DNA of 64,000 nucleotides from an uncultured Saprospiraceae bacterium (GTDB lineage Bacteria > Bacteroidota > Bacteroidia > Chitinophagales > Saprospiraceae), in contig CALFBH010000004.1 in NCBI GenBank assembly GCA_937951615.1, positions 127,228 through 191,227 of the forward strand, read 5' to 3'. Each line of letters opens with the position of its first letter. Position 1 is the stretch's first letter. The notes below the pieces were generated by a model. The model worked only from the letters and a program-made list of their open reading frames with translations, ran no database searches and was not told where the DNA came from. The translations under genes were made by a program, and so were the position numbers. Below are positions 32,051 to 41,180 of this stretch, piece after piece.

Positions 32051-33823
32051 TCAAATCCGAGTCGTCCTAGCCTTCAGCCACTTACTTTCTTCTTCATTCA
32101 TAAGCGGAGTAAGCCGTTCAAAAACCAATTGATGATAATCATTCAGCCAGTCGATTTCCTGTGCCGTCAATAGGGCTTTGTCTACCAATTGCTTATCAAT
32201 CGGGCAAAGCGTCAGCGTTTCAAAAGTATAAAATTCGCCAAAAGCTGTTGTCTTGTGAGGTATGGTCAGAATTAGATTTTCGATGCGGATTCCATACGCA
32301 CCTTCTAGGTAAAAACCGGGTTCATTACTCGTCACCATGCCTGGCATCAGCGGTGCATTTTGGGCGGTCGCTCCTGTACCGATGGATTGTGGGCCTTCAT
32401 GTACATTGAGAAAAAAGCCTACGCCATGACCAGTTCCATGTCCGTAATTTTTGCTGTCCTGCCACAAGGCTTGTCTGGCCAGAATATCCAGTTGTATGCC
32501 TTTTGTCCCTTTCGGGAAAATAGCGCAGGTCAATTGTATCATGCCTTTCAGCACCAGCGTGAAATTTCGTTTTTCTGCCTCAGTTGGCTTGCCCAATGTG
32601 ATGGTACGAGTCGTGTCAGTGGTGCCATCCAGATATTGTCCACCTGAATCTAGCAGATACATACCTTCGGCTTGCAGGGCAACATTGCTTTCTGGCGTCG
32701 ATTTATAATGCGGCAATGCGCCGTGTTCCTGATAGCCTGAAATTGCTCCAAAACTTTCGCCCACATAGTTTTTTTGTTGGGCGCGAAAAGCATTCAGTTG
32801 TGCTGCCGCTGAGATTTCTGTGATGGGCTTTCGCCCAATATTTTCTTCCAACCATTTGTAAAACTGCACCAAAGCCACTCCATCTCTTTCCATGACTTTG
32901 CGAATACCTTCAATTTCTTTTTCGTTTTTAATGGCTTTTAAGCCTGTACTGATATTGTTGGCGGCTATGGTTTTTCCTGCAATTGCCCGGCGTAGCCATA
33001 GACTGGTTTTTGCCTTATCATACAAAACTGTTGCACTTGCTGGTAAATTATTCAGTGTAGTCTGTATCGTTTCATATTCAGCAATGGTGACGCCTTGTGA
33101 TTTGAGTGCTTGCGCATCGGCTTCGCTTAGTGCGGCTGATTGTACAAATAAAGTCGCGCGATCAACTTCTATCAGCGCGTAGCTCGTCACGACTGGATTA
33201 TAAGCCACATCAGTTCCTCGAATATTGAACAACCAGGCAATGTCGTCTAGCGTCGTGACGAGGTGATGCGTCGCGCCAAGCTGTGTCATTTTTGTACTGA
33301 CTTCCGTCAATTTATCTGCACAGTTTTTTCCAGTATATTGGGTATCGTGTATAAAAAGCGGATGAGCAGGCAGCGAGGGACGACCTGACCAGCCTTCCGA
33401 AAACAAATTGACCTCTTCTATTTGGATATTTTTTAAGGCGAAAGCCTGCTCCATTCTTCGCACCAATGCCACTGAGAATAAGCGGGCGTCCACTCCTACC
33501 CTACTGTTTTCTGCTAAGGTTTCTGCCAGCCAGTTGATGTACTCTGGTGTATGCGGGACTTTGAGTTTGACCAGCTCGACATCCGAATTTTGCAGTTCTT
33601 TTTCTGCTTGTATAAAATAGCGAGAATCTGTCCACAGCCCAGCAAAATCATTGGTGACCACCATATTGGCTGTAGAACCAGTAAAGCCAGATAAATGCTG
33701 AATAATATTCCAGTATTCAGCAATGTATTCGCTTTGATGCGGGTCGGTATTGGGGAGGATGCAGGCGGCAAGTTGATGTGTCTGCATGCTGGCACGGAGT
33801 GTTTGTATCTTTGTATTTTTCAT
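32051..33823 (-). CDS. Xaa-Pro aminopeptidase P (three-domain M24B)
   Basis: 590 residues from ATG 33823. The frame extends to 33856, but those residues come from the dyad element. Two creatinase-like N-terminal domains (KIQTLRASMQTHQLAACILPNTDPHQSEYIAEYW; VGVDARLFSVALVRRMEQA) precede a pita-bread catalytic domain. Its dinuclear metal ligands are seen as YLLDSGGQYLDGTTDTTRT (Asp, Asp), GHGTGHGVGFFLNVHEG (His), SNEPGFYLEG (Glu) and RIENLIL (Glu). The length and domain plan match eukaryotic-type cytosolic aminopeptidase P, which removes an N-terminal residue before proline. Confidence 0.93.
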   Translation of the reverse strand: MKNTKIQTLRASMQTHQLAACILPNTDPHQSEYIAEYWNIIQHLSGFTGSTANMVVTNDFAGLWTDSRYFIQAEKELQNSDVELVKLKVPHTPEYINWLAETLAENSRVGVDARLFSVALVRRMEQAFALKNIQIEEVNLFSEGWSGRPSLPAHPLFIHDTQYTGKNCADKLTEVSTKMTQLGATHHLVTTLDDIAWLFNIRGTDVAYNPVVTSYALIEVDRATLFVQSAALSEADAQALKSQGVTIAEYETIQTTLNNLPASATVLYDKAKTSLWLRRAIAGKTIAANNISTGLKAIKNEKEIEGIRKVMERDGVALVQFYKWLEENIGRKPITEISAAAQLNAFRAQQKNYVGESFGAISGYQEHGALPHYKSTPESNVALQAEGMYLLDSGGQYLDGTTDTTRTITLGKPTEAEKRNFTLVLKGMIQLTCAIFPKGTKGIQLDILARQALWQDSKNYGHGTGHGVGFFLNVHEGPQSIGTGATAQNAPLMPGMVTSNEPGFYLEGAYGIRIENLILTIPHKTTAFGEFYTFETLTLCPIDKQLVDKALLTAQEIDWLNDYHQLVFERLTPLMNEEESKWLKARTTRI

Positions 33824-33830
33824 TATAAGA

Positions 33831-33904
33831 ACTGTACTGACGACTTTAGCCGTCAAGTGATTTTTATCTTACGCTCTTCGACGGCTAAAGTCGTCGGTAC
33901 GGTT
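33831..33904. repeat. Dyad ACGACTTTAGCCGTC
   Basis: Two nearly perfect arms of about 27 bp (ACTGTACTGACGACTTTAGC and its complement GCTAAAGTCGTCGGTACGGT) flank an 18-nt loop. It lies at the 5' side of the aminopeptidase gene and forms the end of the truncated hydrolase frame. Confidence 0.9.
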
Positions 33905-34131
33905 TCAACAAATTTATTCGCCACCTTCAAAGCTGTCCATTCTTTTTCATCGATCAATAATTCTGCAATGGCTATCGCCATTTGAGTATCGTCTGTGTAT
34001 TTTCCTTGAATTTCTTCAAATAAAGGGTGCGTTTCGTAAGTAGAAATAGTGTTTTTTGTTCTAATCTTTTCCAGATTTGCAAATTCAAATCCTGCTCCAT
34101 AAGCATCACCAATTGCTCCTTCTGTTATCAT
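33853..34131 (-). pseudogene. 5' fragment of an ADP-ribosylglycohydrolase-family gene
   Basis: 92 codons from ATG 34131. MITEGAIGDAYGAGFEF and GKYTDDTQMAIAIAELLI are the two N-terminal metal/ADP-ribose motifs of the ADP-ribosylglycohydrolase family, whose members are normally about 250-300 residues. Homology ends after ALKVANKFVE, and the remaining residues (VPTTLAVEERKIKIT) are the dyad element read as protein. The C-terminal DxD motif is missing, so the product should be inactive. A frame upstream to 34227 reads a GCAATT microrepeat and is not part of the gene. Confidence 0.78.
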
Positions 34132-34258
34132 TATATTGTTTTTTGCCACAATATACAAAGCAACTTTTAAGCTCCGGCAAAAAATCATATCTTTGACAAA
34201 TAATTGCAATTGCAATTGCGACTGCAACTGCCACTAACATTGCTACTGAACTAACATT

Positions 34259-37200
34259 ATGGAAAAAATAATCAACGATTCAAAATTTCAACTGGCTCTA
34301 AAAGAAATCGCGGAGCAGGAAGGGCGCAGCTTTTCGGAAGTCCAAAAAGATGGTGCAGCCTGTATGGAAGAGCTGTACACCCAGCAACATCCCGTCGCCA
34401 ATATGCTGTCGGGTCAGGCTATTCAGTACATCTTGTCGAGGGCTTATGAAAATAAAATAGATATTGACCCGAAGGGTATCAAGACGCTGATGAAGCTGAT
34501 TCGCAAGCATCCCGTTGCCTTTATCATGACCCACAAAACCTATCTGGACACGATGGTTTTGATGATAACGCTGGCTCGATATGGAATGCCAACGCCCTAT
34601 ATTTTTGGTGGTGACAATATGGCTTTTTTGGGCATGAAGCAGATTGGCAAACAGGTCGGTTTGATTTTTATTCGACGCGATTTTAAGGCGGATAAAGTCT
34701 ATAAGGCTGCGCTGCGTCATTTCATCAGTTCACGGATTGATGAAGGACAACATTTTACCTGGAATATTGAAGGCACACGCTCACGGACAGGTAAAATTGT
34801 GTGGCCAAAAATGGGCATTCTAAAATACATCATGGAAGGCGAGCAGCAGAGTCGGCGGGAAATCAAATACATTCCGGTGTCAATCGTGTATGATATGATT
34901 CCCGATGTAAAAGAAATGACGGAACAGAGCAAAGGACAGGCTAAAAAAGCGGAAAGTCTGGCTTGGTTTGCCAATTATGTCAAGAAACTCGGCGACCAGT
35001 TTGGCAGAGCCGCCATTCGTTTTGGTGAGCCTGTAGATGCTAAAGGGCTTCATCAGGCAATTATTCCTGATATGGAAGAAGACAGCTATGCCGACAAAAA
35101 CACCTTGCCACGTTTTGCATTTGAAGTCATTCATAAAGCCAATCGCATTACGCCTGTGACGACGGTTTCACTGGTTTGTCATGTCTTGCTGAATAATTTT
35201 TCGCTGACCAAAAAGGAAATGGAAGTTCGCGTATCCAAGTTGATGCGTTTTATCGAAAAACGGCGGGAAGATGTCTTGCTGGATAGAGGAAAACCTATTG
35301 GAAAAAGTATTCAAAAAGCCCTCAACCTGCTCATCAAAGGCGGTGTTATTGAGAAAACACAATCGGGCTTGAATGCACAATACTGCCTTGCACCTACTGA
35401 ATATCTGCCTGCGAATTATTATGCCAACATGTCTTCAGGGCATTTGTACCATCGTGCTTTTATTGAGCTGGCTTTGGTCAAAGTTGCAGACGATACTTCG
35501 CCTGACCGCATTCTACATTTCTGGGCGGAGATTATGCGCTTGCGCGACTTGTTTAAGTTTGAATTTTTTTACACTAATAAAGAGAACTTCAGCGATGAAA
35601 TAGAAGCAGAGCTGTCCCGATTCGATCCCAAATGGCGCGACATCATCAGCAATCCTAAAGGAGACATCAAAGCCTTATTGCGTAAGCAAACACTCTTTGT
35701 TTCCGAATCGGTGGTGCTGATTTATCTGGAAGCCTATCAGGTCGTTTGTCATACTTTGCTTGGTTGGAATCTGGAACATGATTTTACAGAAAAAGCATTT
35801 ATACAAGCCTGTTTATTCAAAGGAAAAGACCTGCACTGGCAAGGACAGATTCGCCGTTTAGACAGTGTTTCCAAGCCTTTTCTGACCAATGGTTATCGAC
35901 TAGCCAAAAATCAGGCACTTATTCCGATTGATAAAAAAGTTGATGCTAAAAAACTGAATAAGTGGCTGACCGAACTGAAAGCGACCAACAATCGCCTGAC
36001 ACAGCTGCATAGTTTTGAAGAGGTCATTATAAAAGAAGAACCTGCCGTTGTGCCGCTCAAAATGCAGGTCGTGCCTGGTTCTGGATTGGAAGGTATTTCC
36101 AATGAAATCCTCAAAGAAGAAAGCGGTAGTCATATTGCGGCATTTTTCGATTTAGACCGAACACTTATTAATGACTTTTCGGTCAAAAAATTCATGCAAT
36201 CCCGCCTACTGAGTGGACAATCTTCAGCCAGAGAAATTTTGTCGCAATTTGCAGCCGTTCTTGTTTATGCCTCTGGCAATCGGGATTTTGAAATGCTGAC
36301 CAGCATATCAGCCCAGGGCATCAAAGGCATTGAGGAGAAGGAGTTTGTGGACTTGGGAGAAGAGGTCTATATGAAATACCTTGCAGCAGCTATTTATCCC
36401 GAATCCCGTGCTTTGGTCGCTTCCCATATTGCCAAGGGGCACAAAGTCGTCATTATATCTGCGGCCACGCCTTATCAGGTCAATCCTATCGCCAGAGACC
36501 TTGGTGTGGAGGATGTCTATTGCACCCAGATGGAAGTAGAAAAAGGAAAATTTACCGGCAAGGTAAAGGAAATGTGCTGGGGCGAAGGCAAAGCCAATGC
36601 CGGACGCGAGTTTGCAGAAAAGCATAAGATTGATTTATCAAAAAGCTATTTTTATACCGACAGCATGGAAGATTATCCTTTGCTGGAAATTGTCGGCAAG
36701 CCGCAGGCAGTGAATCCAGACAAAGAGCTGTCGCAAATGGCTTTTGAAAACAACTGGGCTATTCATCGTTTTGCCGAGCTTTCTGGTACGCCGCTGGTCA
36801 ATAGTCTGCGTACAGGACTGGCAATCGGCAGTATTTATCCTTCTGCTTTGAAAGGCTTGGTGGTCGGTACATTGAATGGCTCACAGCGCAAAGGTATCAA
36901 CGCGACCATAGAAAGCATAGGCGATTTGGGTTGTAGAATGGCTGGCTTGGAAGTCGCAGTACGCGGAAGAGAAAACCTGGAAATTGCCCGACCTGCTGTT
37001 TTCTGTTTTAATCATCAAAGTAATGCCGACTTTTTCATTGTTTCAAAATTGGTAAAAAGAGACCTCACTGCACTGGCTAAGCAAGAATTGGCTTCTACGC
37101 CGCTTGGTCCACTCTTCAAAGCAATGGGCGCGATTTTCATTGATCGCAGTAATAAAGATAAAGCACTGAAAGCCTTCAAACCCGCCATTGCTGCCTTGAA

Positions 37201-37501
37201 AAGTGGTATTTCGGTAGCCATCGCGCCAGAAGGCACACGCAGTAGAACACGCCAATTGGGTGCATTCAAAAAAGGTGCCTTTCATCTTGCGATGCAGGCT
37301 GGCGTACCTATCGTACCAATCGTCATCAAAAATGCCCACGATGCCATGCCTAAAGGAAGTGGACTCATGCAATCGACCAATATTGAAGTCGTCGTGCTGG
37401 ATCCCGTTGATACGTCTGGCTGGAAAGTAAAGACAATCAACCAGCATGTAGAGGAGGTGAGGAATTTGTATTTACATGCGCTAGAACAGTCGGATGACTG
37501 A
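34259..37501 (+). CDS. Three-domain phospholipid enzyme: GPAT-like acyltransferase, HAD-IB phosphatase, AGPAT
   Basis: 1080 residues. Residues ~80-290 resemble PlsB-type glycerol-3-phosphate acyltransferase: IMTHKTYLDTMVL (HxxxxD) and FTWNIEGTRSRTGKIVWPKMG. A helical region as in the PlsB C-terminus follows. From ~628 a HAD-IB domain has AAFFDLDRTLIND (DxDxT), IISAATPYQ and YFYTDSMEDYPLLE. From ~890 a 1-acylglycerol-3-phosphate acyltransferase has FCFNHQSNADFF (HxxxxD), GAIFIDRSNKD and VAIAPEGTRSRTRQLG. It could build phosphatidic acid from glycerol-3-phosphate in one chain, the HAD domain acting on a phosphorylated intermediate. HAD-AGPAT fusions are known; adding the first domain is less usual. 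It is predicted to be membrane-associated. Confidence 0.88.
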   Translation: MEKIINDSKFQLALKEIAEQEGRSFSEVQKDGAACMEELYTQQHPVANMLSGQAIQYILSRAYENKIDIDPKGIKTLMKLIRKHPVAFIMTHKTYLDTMVLMITLARYGMPTPYIFGGDNMAFLGMKQIGKQVGLIFIRRDFKADKVYKAALRHFISSRIDEGQHFTWNIEGTRSRTGKIVWPKMGILKYIMEGEQQSRREIKYIPVSIVYDMIPDVKEMTEQSKGQAKKAESLAWFANYVKKLGDQFGRAAIRFGEPVDAKGLHQAIIPDMEEDSYADKNTLPRFAFEVIHKANRITPVTTVSLVCHVLLNNFSLTKKEMEVRVSKLMRFIEKRREDVLLDRGKPIGKSIQKALNLLIKGGVIEKTQSGLNAQYCLAPTEYLPANYYANMSSGHLYHRAFIELALVKVADDTSPDRILHFWAEIMRLRDLFKFEFFYTNKENFSDEIEAELSRFDPKWRDIISNPKGDIKALLRKQTLFVSESVVLIYLEAYQVVCHTLLGWNLEHDFTEKAFIQACLFKGKDLHWQGQIRRLDSVSKPFLTNGYRLAKNQALIPIDKKVDAKKLNKWLTELKATNNRLTQLHSFEEVIIKEEPAVVPLKMQVVPGSGLEGISNEILKEESGSHIAAFFDLDRTLINDFSVKKFMQSRLLSGQSSAREILSQFAAVLVYASGNRDFEMLTSISAQGIKGIEEKEFVDLGEEVYMKYLAAAIYPESRALVASHIAKGHKVVIISAATPYQVNPIARDLGVEDVYCTQMEVEKGKFTGKVKEMCWGEGKANAGREFAEKHKIDLSKSYFYTDSMEDYPLLEIVGKPQAVNPDKELSQMAFENNWAIHRFAELSGTPLVNSLRTGLAIGSIYPSALKGLVVGTLNGSQRKGINATIESIGDLGCRMAGLEVAVRGRENLEIARPAVFCFNHQSNADFFIVSKLVKRDLTALAKQELASTPLGPLFKAMGAIFIDRSNKDKALKAFKPAIAALKSGISVAIAPEGTRSRTRQLGAFKKGAFHLAMQAGVPIVPIVIKNAHDAMPKGSGLMQSTNIEVVVLDPVDTSGWKVKTINQHVEEVRNLYLHALEQSDD

Positions 37502-37558
37502 CAATTGTCACCGTTGATGGTAGAAATGGAACTAAAATTATTTCAGTTCCGTTAAGTC

Positions 37559-38812
37559 ATGAATAACACTATTCGTATGGGTACAGAATCTAAAAAACAT
37601 CATTACGTTCCAAAGAATCAATTAAAATGGTTTTGCAATAACAAACGCAAAAACAACTTATACGTATTTGATAAAAAAAGTGGGGAGAATCTTCCTCCGT
37701 GTAATATCAAAAATGTAGGTTCTGAAAACTATTTTAATACTGTCAGGAACGAACAATCTAAATTTAATTTCGAGGATGTTTTTGATAATTATGATGGAAA
37801 GCTTGCAAAAATTCTTCCAAAGATAATCGAGTCAGAATCTCTACATCATTTATCTAATGATGAGATTATCGATTTAATTTATTCCGTAGCAGTTCAGTTT
37901 TTGAGAGTAAAAATGCGACGCACTAATCGCCAAATGTTAGTGAAAGATATAAACGATGTTGCAAGAAAAGCATACGGTAGAGATGCACAAAAAGAACTTG
38001 ACGAAGAAGAAGCTAAACTTATAACCATTAGTGGATTGTTAAGAGTAGATGGCTTTGCAAACTCTCTTCTAAATAAAGATGTTGTTTTATTCAAGAACAT
38101 ATCAAAAGATAAGATTTGGACTTCTGATAACCCTGTTGTAATGGAAAACTATTTGCCCTATGGTAAAATAGGTGTAGATGAATTAGGAATACATATTTTT
38201 TATCCCATTTCTCCAAAACTGATTCTTGGATTAATTTGTCAGTCGGTCAAAGAAAACCTCTCATCTTATCCCCAAAAGGTGTCTAAGGAGGAATTGTCGC
38301 TTTTTAAATTTTTATGTGGAAATAAAGGAACAATTCCAGTACAAAACATTTCTTCGTTTAATGATTTACAGGTCAGAAATTCTTCAAGATTCATTTATAG
38401 TTGTGATGATGATTTTGAGTTTGCTAAAAAGATTATTTCTCAAAACCCCCAATTAAGAGAGGTAAAGAAAAACCGGGGAATACAGAAAGGTAACTACAGG
38501 AATTATAGAATGCCAGAAGGTGAATTTGCGGTAATTTATCTTTCAGATAGAAGCTTTATGATTCCAATTAGTGATGTAAAAGAAAGTGTAGAAATACAAT
38601 TTAAATCAGGTTCAATAGATTTATTCCTAGCAAATGTAAATGGAAAACGAATTGAAAGAGTAGAATTTTACAGGAATCAACAGATTTTCGCCAACTATAT
38701 GAAAGAAATGAAAATTAAAGAGATGGATAGAAATACAAATACTATTGTTTTAGAGTATAAGGAAGAAGAGTTCAAGACTATAATGGAATTGGTACGTAAT
38801 CATCTAAAATGA
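37559..38812 (+). CDS. DUF4238-family protein
   Basis: 417 residues. KKHHYVPKNQLKWFCNNKRKNNLYVFDKKSGE at the N-terminus is the hallmark (HHYVPxxxLxxF) of DUF4238. The middle ISKDKIWTSDNPVVMEN and IFYPISPKLILGL motifs also fit. The biochemical role is unknown; such genes occur sporadically in accessory islands. The C-terminal third (after ~290) is charged and looks less conserved. Low complexity, high Lys/Asn content and the neighbours (nucleotidyltransferase pair, DUF2200) suggest this stretch is accessory. Confidence 0.82.
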   Translation: MNNTIRMGTESKKHHYVPKNQLKWFCNNKRKNNLYVFDKKSGENLPPCNIKNVGSENYFNTVRNEQSKFNFEDVFDNYDGKLAKILPKIIESESLHHLSNDEIIDLIYSVAVQFLRVKMRRTNRQMLVKDINDVARKAYGRDAQKELDEEEAKLITISGLLRVDGFANSLLNKDVVLFKNISKDKIWTSDNPVVMENYLPYGKIGVDELGIHIFYPISPKLILGLICQSVKENLSSYPQKVSKEELSLFKFLCGNKGTIPVQNISSFNDLQVRNSSRFIYSCDDDFEFAKKIISQNPQLREVKKNRGIQKGNYRNYRMPEGEFAVIYLSDRSFMIPISDVKESVEIQFKSGSIDLFLANVNGKRIERVEFYRNQQIFANYMKEMKIKEMDRNTNTIVLEYKEEEFKTIMELVRNHLK

Positions 38813-38894
38813 CTCTATTAAGTACAACCAATGTCCACCAGCAGTAATTGTGAAATAAAATGTATTGGAAGTATTAGAGCAGGAATGAAGTATT

Positions 38895-39107
38895 ATGAAA
38901 AACAAAAATTATCGTCTTGACCGAACCCAATTTAAAATGCAGTCTTTCGAGGAGGCAGATATGCAATATGCGTATTGGAGTAAAAAAAGTATAACTGAAA
39001 GACTTCGAGCAGCAAATTATTTAATAAGTGTCGCTTTTGATTTTGATGCAGATAATCCTCCCAAAATGGATAGGGATATTTTTTCTATGCGAAAACATAC
39101 TGGTTGA
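38895..39107 (+). CDS. Small partner of nucleotidyltransferase (toxin-antitoxin-like)
   Basis: 70 residues: YRLDRTQFKMQSFEEADMQYAYWSKKSITERLRAANYLISVAFDF. The pattern SFEEAD.Q..YW..KS..ERL.AA.YL is shared by short ORFs that precede nucleotidyltransferases in many bacteria. The stop overlaps the next ATG (TGATG), so translation is coupled. It probably forms a complex with, or is the target of, the nucleotidyltransferase, as in HEPN/MNT-type modules; which one is toxic is not clear. Confidence 0.75.
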   Translation: MKNKNYRLDRTQFKMQSFEEADMQYAYWSKKSITERLRAANYLISVAFDFDADNPPKMDRDIFSMRKHTG

Positions 39108-39574
39108 TGGCTAATATTTTTAATTCCGATTTTCAGGACTTTCTTAAAGCATTTAATAATAATGATGTTGATTACATCTTGTTAGGTGGATATGCAGTAA
39201 TTCTTCATGGCTATTCAAGAACAACGGGAGATATGGATATTCTCGTTAGAAAAAGCAAAAAGAATTACCAAAAAATAATTGCCGCTTTTCGAGAATTTGG
39301 AATGCCTACTTTTGATATGACAGAAGAAAATTTTCTAAAAAATAAAGATGTTGATGTCTTTAGCTTTGGGAATCCGCCAGTAAGCATAGATATAATGACT
39401 AAGGCTAAAGATTTGGATTTCGAAGATGCTTTTGAAAATGCAATAATACATGAAGTCGATAATTTGTCGATTAAAGTAATTCATATTGACGACCTAATAC
39501 AACTAAAAAAAGCGGTTAATAGACCAAAGGATATTAATGACATTCAACATTTGAAAGATTTGGAGGAGGAGTAA
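39107..39574 (+). CDS. Minimal nucleotidyltransferase of a toxin-antitoxin-like pair
   Basis: 155 residues from ATG 39107. The nucleotidyltransferase core is clear: YILLGGYAVILHGYSRTTGDMDILV (GG...R.T.D.D). A third acidic residue lies in PVSIDIMTKAKD, and a C-terminal IHIDDLIQLKKAVNRPKDINDIQHL helix is common to the AbiEii-like/DUF6036-like group. Such enzymes transfer nucleotides to partner proteins or tRNAs. The gene is coupled to the small ORF upstream. Confidence 0.85.
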   Translation: MANIFNSDFQDFLKAFNNNDVDYILLGGYAVILHGYSRTTGDMDILVRKSKKNYQKIIAAFREFGMPTFDMTEENFLKNKDVDVFSFGNPPVSIDIMTKAKDLDFEDAFENAIIHEVDNLSIKVIHIDDLIQLKKAVNRPKDINDIQHLKDLEEE

Positions 39575-39617
39575 TGTTTAATCACTGCTTTCTACAAAAA
39601 ATACAGAAATAAAAAAC

Positions 39618-39980
39618 ATGAGCAAAACAAGCCATCACGACGAACGTATCGTAAAAATGACATTTGCCTCTGTATATCCACATTACGTTACAAAGGTCGA
39701 GAAGAAAGGCAGAACAAAAGATGAATTGCACCAGGTAATCGAATGGTTGACTGGCTATGATGACAAAAGACTACAAGCACTCATTGAAGCAAAAGTAACG
39801 TTTGAAACATTTTTCCAGCAGGCGTCCTTAAATCAAAATGCTCATCTCATCACTGGCGTAATCTGTGGTTATCGGGTAGAAGACATCGAAAATCAGCTGA
39901 CCCAACAGGTCAGGTATTTGGACAAGTTGGTAGATGAATTGGCAAAAGGACGCAAAATGGAGAAGATCTTGCGTACTTAG
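39618..39980 (+). CDS. DUF2200-family protein
   Basis: 120 residues. The opening [41 protein letters not shown] and the rest ([32 protein letters not shown]) match DUF2200 across its whole length. It is cytosolic with no known activity. It stands 43 nt after the nucleotidyltransferase and may share its transcript. Downstream sequence (39985-40065) is a CTCTCAGCGAAGC-type microrepeat. Confidence 0.9.
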   Translation: MSKTSHHDERIVKMTFASVYPHYVTKVEKKGRTKDELHQVIEWLTGYDDKRLQALIEAKVTFETFFQQASLNQNAHLITGVICGYRVEDIENQLTQQVRYLDKLVDELAKGRKMEKILRT

Positions 39981-40129
39981 AAGCATCTCTCTCAGCGAAG
40001 CATTCTCTCTCTTCTCTCAGCCAAAGGCGGTCTCTCAACGCAGTGGTCTCAAAGCAAAGCGGAATAATATTTGATGTAGAAACAAACACATTAAGCCCGC
40101 ATATCATCACACCTATTTAACCGGATTTC

Positions 40130-41059
40130 ATGCGAAAATATATCATGGATGCTTTTATGTCTGCCGGAATATATGTCTATTCCGCAGCACGAGGTGGATA
40201 TGGCAATCATATTCTTACTCGTGAGCAGGCCGAAGAGTTGTTCAGTAGTTACAAATCTAAGTTTACAGACATCAATGGCTTGCGGATACATTATCGCGAT
40301 GAGGGGCAGGGCGAACCGATTATGCTTTTGCATGGTTTTGCTTCTTCTTTGCATACCTGGCAGCCCTGGACTGATCGACTTGTAGCCGAAGGTTATCGGG
40401 TTATTCGACTGGATTTGCCGGGCTTTGGGCTTTCTGATTCCCCTCCGCGTCGACAACTTAACGTGGCCTCTTTTAATACTTTTCTGACCACTTTTTTGGA
40501 TCAACTAGGCGTACAAAACTGTCATTTTGCAGGCAATTCATTTGGCGGCTGGGTGAGTTGGGAGTTTGCGCTGGCACATCCGCAGCGAGTTGATAAACTG
40601 GTGCTCATTGATTCTGCTGGTTATTTCACTAAAGGCACACGCGCCAAGACTGTTGATTATGCCAATAAGCCTTTTTTTAAAAAATTATTAGCCAAAGGCG
40701 TCCCCCGTTTTTTGGTCAAAAACTTGCTGACCAATGCTTTTGCCGACAATACGAAGATTAATGATTTTATGCTGAATCGGTATTATGGACTAGCCAATAA
40801 GGAAGGCAACTTGGCATCGCTTATCAAATATTCTACCCAACAACCGACCGCTCATACCGACCAGATTAAAGACATCACTCAGCCGACCCTTATCATGTGG
40901 GGAGCTAAGGACAAGGTGATTCATTATGTGGATGCATTGAAATTCAAACACGACATCAAGAACAGTCGCTTGCAGATGTATGAAAATGTAGGGCATGTGC
41001 CTATGGTGGAAATTCCAGAGCAGTCCGCGGATGATTTGCTGGTGTTTTTGAAGGAATAA
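40130..41059 (+). CDS. Alpha/beta-hydrolase
   Basis: 309 residues. The fold is clear: INGLRIHYRDEG, oxyanion HGFASS, nucleophile elbow FAGNSFGGWVS (Ser in GNSFGG), acid in MWGAKDKVIHY and His in NVGHVPMVE. The N-terminal ~45 residues (MRKYIMDAFMSAGIYVYSAARGGYG) are unusual and may be a membrane-proximal helix or wrongly included. Internal ATGs exist at residues 6 and 10. Substrate unknown. Confidence 0.85.
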   Translation: MRKYIMDAFMSAGIYVYSAARGGYGNHILTREQAEELFSSYKSKFTDINGLRIHYRDEGQGEPIMLLHGFASSLHTWQPWTDRLVAEGYRVIRLDLPGFGLSDSPPRRQLNVASFNTFLTTFLDQLGVQNCHFAGNSFGGWVSWEFALAHPQRVDKLVLIDSAGYFTKGTRAKTVDYANKPFFKKLLAKGVPRFLVKNLLTNAFADNTKINDFMLNRYYGLANKEGNLASLIKYSTQQPTAHTDQIKDITQPTLIMWGAKDKVIHYVDALKFKHDIKNSRLQMYENVGHVPMVEIPEQSADDLLVFLKE

Positions 41060-41101
41060 TCGGTTTCAGTGGCAGTATCAGTTAAAATACCTGCGGGCAG
41101 G

Positions 41102-41127
41102 TTCTCATTTAGGAGCTAGAGGCGCGC
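41102..41127. repeat. 26-nt dispersed element, copy 2
   Basis: Same as 5328-5353 with one mismatch. It is preceded by GGCAGTATCAGT words and by CCTGCGGGCAGG. Confidence 0.7.
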
Positions 41128-41180
41128 GTGGGCAGTGGCAGTTTCAATAGCAATGATTTCATTCGTAATTCGCAATTACC

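Noticed and set aside
33824-33856. N-terminal extension of aminopeptidase P
   Set aside because: Its codons come from the ACGACTTTAGCCGTC dyad region.
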